From the NCBI GenBank assembly GCA_039715055.1, contig JBDLID010000023.1, positions 1 through 30,224 of the forward strand: a DNA stretch of 30,224 nt. The letters are read 5' to 3'. The notes below the pieces were generated by a model. That model saw nothing but the letters and a program-made list of their open reading frames with translations, did no database searches and had not been told where the DNA came from. Positions 25,208-30,224 of this stretch are shown piece after piece (positions within the stretch are counted from its first letter, which is position 1; the number at the start of each line of letters is the position of its first letter). Source of the stretch: JBDLID01 sp039715055. GTDB lineage: Bacteria; Desulfobacterota; Desulfobulbia; Desulfobulbales; Desulfocapsaceae. A program made the position numbers and the translations under genes.

Positions 25208-25843
25208 CTACTGAAGAAGGTCACTCACCACACCGCAAAAGTGATCGAGCTCCACCGGTAGAATATCGATGGGAACCTGGATGAGGTCGAAGAACTCCAT
25301 GATCATCTCGTCATCGAGCGGTTCAACGCCGGTGTCAAGGATCAGGACCTGATTGTACCAGCCGAGATTGATGCGAGCGTCTTCCACGGTCCATTGATCA
25401 TCACGGATGGACTGATTGATCATGGAAATCCAGGCAGGCGTCATCACCGAGGTTCGGTTCTGCTGCAGTTCACGGGTCTTTTCCCGGCCGACCAGCATCT
25501 CTATGCAGTTACGGGCCCGGGGGACTTTGCCGCTGCACCCTTCGGCAATTTCCATGATATCCCGTTTGCCTTTGCAGTTTTTACCAACCAGAAAGCGGAC
25601 CTCTTCTCCTGCCGCCCGTGCCTGCTCCACATGAGTGGACAGCTCATTTTCCATCACTGAAGGATTGTTGTGGATGGAGTAGTGCATGTAGCGGATTGCA
25701 GGAGTTTCAGCCAACAGACCCAGAACAGCGCGGAGCTCCTTTTCAAAGATCGGGCAGGCGATAAAACATTTATCCTGCTCCCCGGCAGGAGTTATCGCAA
25801 TCCCCGGGGCTGGAGAGATTTCCTGGCTGATGTTCTGTGTCAT
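25208..25843 (-). CDS. DUF1638 family protein
   Basis: A soluble protein of about 211 residues with no signal peptide. The segment VPRARNCIEMLVGREKTRE, followed by TSVMTPAWI, matches my memory of the conserved core of DUF1638, where it reads roughly PR-x-DCI-x-LG and a later TPGW. That family has no established function and is often found near corrinoid or methylamine methyltransferase genes in methanogens and sulfate reducers. A cysteine-containing VGKNCKG and EGCSG precede it. The ATG at 25843 has AAGGA 11 bases upstream and is preferred over a GTG at 25873. It is a single gene between purL and yaaA, with a 17-base palindrome about 62 bases upstream of its start. The family call comes from motif memory. 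Confidence 0.75.
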   Translation of the reverse strand: MTQNISQEISPAPGIAITPAGEQDKCFIACPIFEKELRAVLGLLAETPAIRYMHYSIHNNPSVMENELSTHVEQARAAGEEVRFLVGKNCKGKRDIMEIAEGCSGKVPRARNCIEMLVGREKTRELQQNRTSVMTPAWISMINQSIRDDQWTVEDARINLGWYNQVLILDTGVEPLDDEMIMEFFDLIQVPIDILPVELDHFCGVVSDLLQ

Positions 25844-25904
25844 GATGATTGGATTCCTTTTGTTCGGTTGCACTCAGCGACAAGGTCGTAATTGGCGCCG
25901 ATTG

Positions 25905-25921
25905 TCAGTTGCGGCAACTGA
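25905..25921. promoter_or_regulatory. 17-base palindrome upstream of the DUF1638 gene
   Basis: TCAGTTGC and GCAACTGA flank a single central base, giving a near-perfect palindrome in the 131-base gap between yaaA and the DUF1638 gene. It may be a regulator binding site. The following AATCAATT (25946-25953) and AATTGATT (25977-25984) form a further 8-bp inverted repeat of unknown meaning. Confidence 0.4.
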
Positions 25922-26004
25922 TACCATGGGCGCAGGAGGAGTTCCAATCAATTGTATGAATAGTTTTTTTTAAGAGAATTGATTAGGGCTGTCTGGGGCA
26001 TATC

Positions 26005-26769
26005 TCAACGGCTGAAGAGGTAGGTGTCGGTCTTGGATCCTTCCGGGCTGAACCGATAGCCGCCACCGGTGAAATCTTTGAGCTGTTCCGGCTCATTCAG
26101 GTGGCCGGAGATGATGAAGTCGGCCATCATGCCGCGGGCCCGTTTGGCATGGATGGCGATGGTTTTGAGTACGCCGTTTTTTTCTTCCTTGAACTGAACG
26201 GTAATCAGCTGACCGTCAAGTTTTTTTGCCTTGATGACCTTGAAGTATTCCCCGGAGGCCAGGTTGATGATGGACTTTTCATTTCTTTTTGCCACGAGGT
26301 GGTTCAGGGCCTCGGTGGGGGTGTCACCCCAGAATTCATAGAGGTTTTTTCCGCCGGGGTTCTTCAGCCTGGTTTTCATCTCCAGCCGGTAGGGCTGGAT
26401 CAGGTCCAGGGGGCGAAGGCAGCCGTAGAGGCCGGAGAGAATTCGCATATGGTCCTGGGCAAACTGCAGATCCTTTTCACTGTAGTCGAATGCCGGGATC
26501 TGCGAGTAGACGTCACCGGTAAAGGCAAAGAGTGCTGAACGGCCGTTTTCTTCGGTAAAGGGAAGTTGAAAGTTCTGGAATCGCGCGTGGTTTAAAGCGG
26601 CCAGTTTTTCACTGATTGACATCAGCTGACCCAGTCCTGCCTGGTCATACTCACGGAGGCAGTCAACGAGCTGTTGCGAACGGTCGAGGTTCTCCGGCTG
26701 GCTGGAGGTGTGAGGGGGAAGCTGGCTGTTGAAATCCTGGCCCTTTGAGGGCGAGAGGAGAAATATCAT
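26005..26769 (-). CDS. yaaA: Peroxide stress protein YaaA
   Basis: A 254-residue YaaA (DUF328) protein. In E. coli, YaaA lowers intracellular free iron during hydrogen peroxide stress and binds DNA; the molecular mechanism is incompletely known. The family start MIFLLSPSKGQ is present, as are ALFAFTGDVY, LSGLYGCLRPLDLIQPYRLEM, INLASGEYFKVI, and the HAKRARGMMADFII block. The ATG at 26769 overlaps the stop of the RND permease gene as ATGA, with AAGGA upstream, so translation is coupled. An upstream in-frame start would add 15 residues that relatives lack. Confidence 0.93.
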   Translation of the reverse strand: MIFLLSPSKGQDFNSQLPPHTSSQPENLDRSQQLVDCLREYDQAGLGQLMSISEKLAALNHARFQNFQLPFTEENGRSALFAFTGDVYSQIPAFDYSEKDLQFAQDHMRILSGLYGCLRPLDLIQPYRLEMKTRLKNPGGKNLYEFWGDTPTEALNHLVAKRNEKSIINLASGEYFKVIKAKKLDGQLITVQFKEEKNGVLKTIAIHAKRARGMMADFIISGHLNEPEQLKDFTGGGYRFSPEGSKTDTYLFSR

Positions 26770-29700
26770 TTTATTCCTTTTTGTCGGGTGAGGGCTGCTG
26801 TGGGGCTGATCCATTCTCCAAGGCGGGCGAACAGGAGATAGTTCACCGGCAGCAGGATCAGGGTGAAGACGGTGGCAAAGAGGATGCCGAAACCCAGTGA
26901 TATCGCCATGGGGATGAGGAACTGGGCCTGGGTCGATTTTTCAAAGATCAACGGCATCAGACCGGCAAAGGTTGTGAGCGATGTCAGTGTCACCGCCCGA
27001 AAACGGGCCACACCGGCAACCTGTACAGCCTCGAGCAGCTCCATGCCCTCCCGTCGTTTACGGTTGAGAAAATCGACGAGTACCAGGCTGTCATTGACCA
27101 CCACGCCGGTCAGGGCCAGCATGCCCATGAGGCTCATGATGGTCAGCGGTTTGCCCATGATCCAGTGTCCGCCAATGGCCCCCACCGTGCCGAAGGGAAT
27201 CATCGACATGACCACCAGTGGCTGCCAGTAGGAACGAAACGGGATGGCCAGCAGGGCGTAAATGATGAAAAGAACCAGGATGAGACCGATCTTCAGGCCG
27301 TGAAAGGACTGGCGCTGCTCCTTGGCTTCACCTTCAAGGCTGAAACGGATTCCGGGGAAGTTTGGGGATAATTCAAATAAAAATTGGTTGAGGTCCCGCT
27401 TGATGGCCTCGATATCACCGTTCTGTTTGTCCAGGTCAGCGGTGATGTTCAGCGCCCGACGTTGATCTATGCGATTGATCCGAGACGGACTTGTGGCGCT
27501 GACCAGCTCAGCCACCCGGCCAAAGGGGATTTCCGCACCGTTCGGTGCCCGGATTACCATGTCGTTGAGCTTGGTGAGAGAACTCCTTTCTTTTTCCGGA
27601 AAACGGATAAAGACCCGCACATCATCACGGGCCCTGAGAATCCGTTGTACCTCATAGCCGTAAAAGCCCTGACGGACCTGGCGGGCAAGATCAGTAAGGG
27701 TCAACCCCAGGGATTGCGCCTCCGGCCGAATTTTCAGCTGCAGTTCCTGTTTGCCCCGGGCGAGTGAGTCCTCGATGTCAAATACCGCCGGGAAACTGGC
27801 CAGTCGCTCCTTGATATGTTGTGCCATGCGCCTCAGTTCGCTAAAATCCTGACCTGTAAGCTGGACGTCAATGGGCGAACGGCCGCGGCCTATCTCTGCC
27901 CGCATGGAAAGTGATTCCATACCGGGTATGCCGCCGATCATTTTTCGCCACTGTCCAACCAGTTTTCGGGAGTCGATTTTTATCAAACGTGTTTCCGGAG
28001 GCTCCAGTTCCAGCAGGACTCTGCCCCGGTGACTCTGCCCTGAGCCGCTGCCGCCTCCGGAACCGGATGTGGCGAGAATATTTTTAATGACAGACTGGCC
28101 GGACTCTTTGTCCCGGTATTTCTCCTGAAGTTTCTGGGCCTGGCTGACCATACGGTCAACAGCCCTGTCGGTGATCGCAAAGGAGGTCCCGGCGGGCATG
28201 TAGAGGTAGGCTCTGGCAAGTTCGCTGGGCACCTTGGGGAAAAAGACAAAGCGGGTCCAGCCGGAAAATACCAGGGACAGGACAATGATAAGGATGGCGG
28301 TGGCAGCAGCCAGGGTGATGAGCGACGAGTTGAGGCAGCGCTTGAGGACTGGGCGGTAGAAACGGATAATGGCCTGCTCAAATCCATCGGCCACGGCCAT
28401 GCGTGCCCGGGCCATGCGGCCCATTTTGTTTTTATCGAGGAGCTTGAGGTGTTTGAGATGGGCAGGCAGGATGAGCTTTGATTCGACCAGGGAGAAGAAC
28501 AGCACCGGGATGACAATGGCGGGAATCTGGGCAAAGAGCTGTCCCCGGAAACCGCCGATCATGGACAGGGGAAAAAAGGCAACCATGGTGGTGAGGATGC
28601 CAAAGGTCACCGGTACGGCCACCTCCTTGGTGCCGTTAATGGCCGATTCAAGGGACGTATCACCTGCCTGCATGTGTTTATAGATGTTTTCGCCGGTGAC
28701 AATGGCATCGTCCACCAGGATGCCGAGCACAGTAATAAAGGCAAACAGTGAGATCAGGTTGAGTGTCACTCCCTGGGGTGCCATGAGCCAAATACCACCC
28801 AGAAAACTTACCGGGATGCCGATACAGACCCAGAAGGCGATGGCCGGCCTCAGGAAAAGAGACAGCAGCAGGGCAACCAGCAACCCGCCCTGCATGGCGC
28901 TGTTCAGAAGAGTTTTCAGCCTGGCCTTGACGATGCGGGAGCGATCACGCCAGAAGCCGATCTTGACCTGGTCGGGCAGCTCTGCACGCTTGAGTTCAAT
29001 ATAGTTCCGAACCTGGCGGGCCAGCACGATTGCGTTTTGTTTGTCGACCCGGTAGACCTCGATAAGCAGTGCCGGTTCCCGGTTGAAGCGGACCTTGATC
29101 GGGGCTTCGTCAAAGCCGTCCCGGATAGTGGCAATGTCGCCAAGGCGGATCCGGGTACCATCGGCAAGGCTGATGACCGGTATGGCTGCAAACTGCTCAG
29201 CGGTGTAGGCCTGCCCCTTGGAACGCAGGAGGATTTCACCGCCTCGGGTTTTGATTACACCGCCGGAGAGGTCCAGTGAGTTACGCTCCACACTGGTGGC
29301 CACCTGGGCCAGGGTGAGCCCGTATTCCCGGAGGGTTTGCTCCGAAACTTCAATGGATATCTCGTAGGGCCGGACAGAATCCAGGCTCACCTGGGTGATG
29401 CCGGGAAGGGCCAGCAGTTCGTCACGTACCTCAGAACCGAGAATACGCAGCTCCCGTTCACTTACCGGTCCGGCCAGAGTAACACTGATCACCTCCCGCT
29501 GACGCTGCTTGCGATTGACAACAGGGCGTTCGGCATCGTTTGGGAAAGTATTGATGGCATCGACGCGGGTCTTGATGTCATCCTGTACCTCCCGTACATC
29601 ATAGCCGGAGGCCACCTCAACCGTGACAGTGGTCCCCCCCTCGCTGGACCTCGATGTCATCTGGTCGATTCCTTCGAGATCGTAGATCGCCTCTTCGACC

Positions 29701-29903
29701 CGGATCGCCAGACTTTCTTCTGCCTCTTCCGGGGTGGCACCCGGCAGGGATACCCGGATGTTGATGATATCGAGTTCAAAGGCCGGAAAAACCTCAAGGG
29801 GTACCGAGGTAAACAGGGCTCTGAAGCCCATAAAGCAGATAAAAATGAGCAGCAGATTTGCGGCAACATGGTTTTTGGTGAACCATTCGATCCATGAATG
29901 CAT
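26766..29903 (-). CDS. RND efflux permease (AcrB/MMPL-like, HAE family)
   Basis: A 1,045-residue inner-membrane proton-driven pump component. The typical order is visible: helix 1 near residues 12-35, the first periplasmic loop (PGATPEEAEESLAIRVEEAI), a helix bundle from about 335 to 555, a second periplasmic loop, and a final bundle from about 865. The proton-relay pair lies in ILVDDAIV (about D398/D399). The position usually occupied by Lys in helix 10 reads GVVVNDSLVLVDF (near 937), as in other HAE-type relatives lacking that lysine. A flexible run of glycine and serine (SGSGGGSGSG, near 620) interrupts the second loop. The start overlaps the adaptor gene stop by one base (TAATG). The substrate is unknown. 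Confidence 0.92.
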   Translation of the reverse strand: MHSWIEWFTKNHVAANLLLIFICFMGFRALFTSVPLEVFPAFELDIINIRVSLPGATPEEAEESLAIRVEEAIYDLEGIDQMTSRSSEGGTTVTVEVASGYDVREVQDDIKTRVDAINTFPNDAERPVVNRKQRQREVISVTLAGPVSERELRILGSEVRDELLALPGITQVSLDSVRPYEISIEVSEQTLREYGLTLAQVATSVERNSLDLSGGVIKTRGGEILLRSKGQAYTAEQFAAIPVISLADGTRIRLGDIATIRDGFDEAPIKVRFNREPALLIEVYRVDKQNAIVLARQVRNYIELKRAELPDQVKIGFWRDRSRIVKARLKTLLNSAMQGGLLVALLLSLFLRPAIAFWVCIGIPVSFLGGIWLMAPQGVTLNLISLFAFITVLGILVDDAIVTGENIYKHMQAGDTSLESAINGTKEVAVPVTFGILTTMVAFFPLSMIGGFRGQLFAQIPAIVIPVLFFSLVESKLILPAHLKHLKLLDKNKMGRMARARMAVADGFEQAIIRFYRPVLKRCLNSSLITLAAATAILIIVLSLVFSGWTRFVFFPKVPSELARAYLYMPAGTSFAITDRAVDRMVSQAQKLQEKYRDKESGQSVIKNILATSGSGGGSGSGQSHRGRVLLELEPPETRLIKIDSRKLVGQWRKMIGGIPGMESLSMRAEIGRGRSPIDVQLTGQDFSELRRMAQHIKERLASFPAVFDIEDSLARGKQELQLKIRPEAQSLGLTLTDLARQVRQGFYGYEVQRILRARDDVRVFIRFPEKERSSLTKLNDMVIRAPNGAEIPFGRVAELVSATSPSRINRIDQRRALNITADLDKQNGDIEAIKRDLNQFLFELSPNFPGIRFSLEGEAKEQRQSFHGLKIGLILVLFIIYALLAIPFRSYWQPLVVMSMIPFGTVGAIGGHWIMGKPLTIMSLMGMLALTGVVVNDSLVLVDFLNRKRREGMELLEAVQVAGVARFRAVTLTSLTTFAGLMPLIFEKSTQAQFLIPMAISLGFGILFATVFTLILLPVNYLLFARLGEWISPTAALTRQKGIK

Positions 29904-30224
29904 TATTGGTGCCTCTTAGCCTTACCGGCCAGCCTGGCCCTGGTGCCGGAAACCACACTGCCCAGAGGGGTGGTGACAAGCAGCTCTCCAGGCTCAAGAC
30001 CATGACTGATCACAACAAAGTCACCTTCACGGTTGAGAACTGTTACAGACTGCCGCTGGAGCATATTGTTTTTGAAGAGAAACACCTCATCTCCAGTGTA
30101 AAGGGCATGGGATGGGATACGGAAGACCGCGTCAAAGAGTTTGCCGTGGATGGTTGCCTGGACAAACTGTCCGAGGCGTAACTGCGACTCACCTGCTGTT
30201 TCCCTGTAGGGTTCCCTGAGTTCA
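29903..30224 (-). CDS. RND efflux periplasmic adaptor (membrane fusion protein), C-terminal end only
   Basis: The last 106 or so residues of an HlyD/AcrA-type adaptor, cut by the right window edge. Reading into the window it shows LRLGQFVQATI, typical of the beta-barrel domain. Then come IPSHALYTGDEVFLF, VTVLNREGDFVVISHGLEPGELLVTTPLGSVVSG and a short basic tail, the usual membrane-proximal end. It couples the permease to an outer-membrane channel. It ends one base into the permease start, so the two are co-translated; no outer-membrane channel gene is in the window. Confidence 0.88.
   Translation of the reverse strand, partial: ELREPYRETAGESQLRLGQFVQATIHGKLFDAVFRIPSHALYTGDEVFLFKNNMLQRQSVTVLNREGDFVVISHGLEPGELLVTTPLGSVVSGTRARLAGKAKRHQ

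Noticed and set aside
1..30224. Possible CRISPR array, defence island, prophage or transposase.
   Set aside because: No regularly spaced repeats, nuclease/restriction clusters, phage structural genes or transposase motifs were seen on either strand.

Overview
The window reads as a bacterial chromosome segment with ordinary, dense gene packing on both strands. The gene content suggests an anaerobic Gram-negative bacterium of the Desulfobacterota (former Deltaproteobacteria), possibly near the Desulfobulbales. The indicators are a complete [NiFe]-hydrogenase maturation (hyp) set, a single-chain PurL, a DUF1638 protein (a family typical of methanogens and sulfate reducers), and a DUF3373-type outer-membrane protein. 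Gram-negative character follows from the RND pump with its adaptor and from the signal-peptide-bearing beta-barrel. The taxonomic placement is inference; there is no rRNA in the window.

Layout. (1) 1-4030: the start of hisS on the minus strand (cut by the left edge), then a nitronate-monooxygenase-like flavoprotein and a PcnB-type poly(A) polymerase on the plus strand. (2) 4031-12939: a plus-strand hydrogenase maturation locus, hypF-hypC-hypD-hypE-protease-hypA, then a Na+/phosphate cotransporter, then hypB. No intact hydrogenase structural gene is present. Immediately upstream of hypF lies a frameshifted, truncated stretch that still reads like the Tat leader of a [NiFe]-hydrogenase small subunit, so structural genes were probably once here. 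(3) 12982-19753: hemC (minus), an endonuclease/exonuclease/phosphatase-fold protein (plus) whose 3' end overlaps a convergent histidine kinase/response regulator pair (minus), then pgeF (minus) and a large outer-membrane protein with a methionine-rich insert (minus) that ends in a strong intrinsic terminator. (4) 20106-24849: a family 2 glycosyltransferase and purL, separated by a striking nested inverted-repeat element. (5) 25208-30224: a DUF1638 gene, yaaA, an RND permease and the end of its periplasmic adaptor. The last three overlap by 1-4 bases and form one minus-strand operon (adaptor-permease-yaaA).

How they work together. HypF and HypE make the cyanide ligands, HypC and HypD assemble Fe(CN)2CO, HypA and HypB insert nickel, and the HyaD/HybD-type protease trims the large subunit. 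The hydrogenase they serve must be encoded elsewhere. The rest is mainly housekeeping: translation, RNA tailing, tetrapyrrole and purine synthesis, cell-wall quality control and efflux. I found no CRISPR array, tRNA, rRNA, intact insertion sequence, prophage or clear defence system. The most unusual signals are the hydrogenase remnant, the nested repeat at 20914-21038, the methionine-rich barrel insert, and the inverted repeats in front of purL and hemC.
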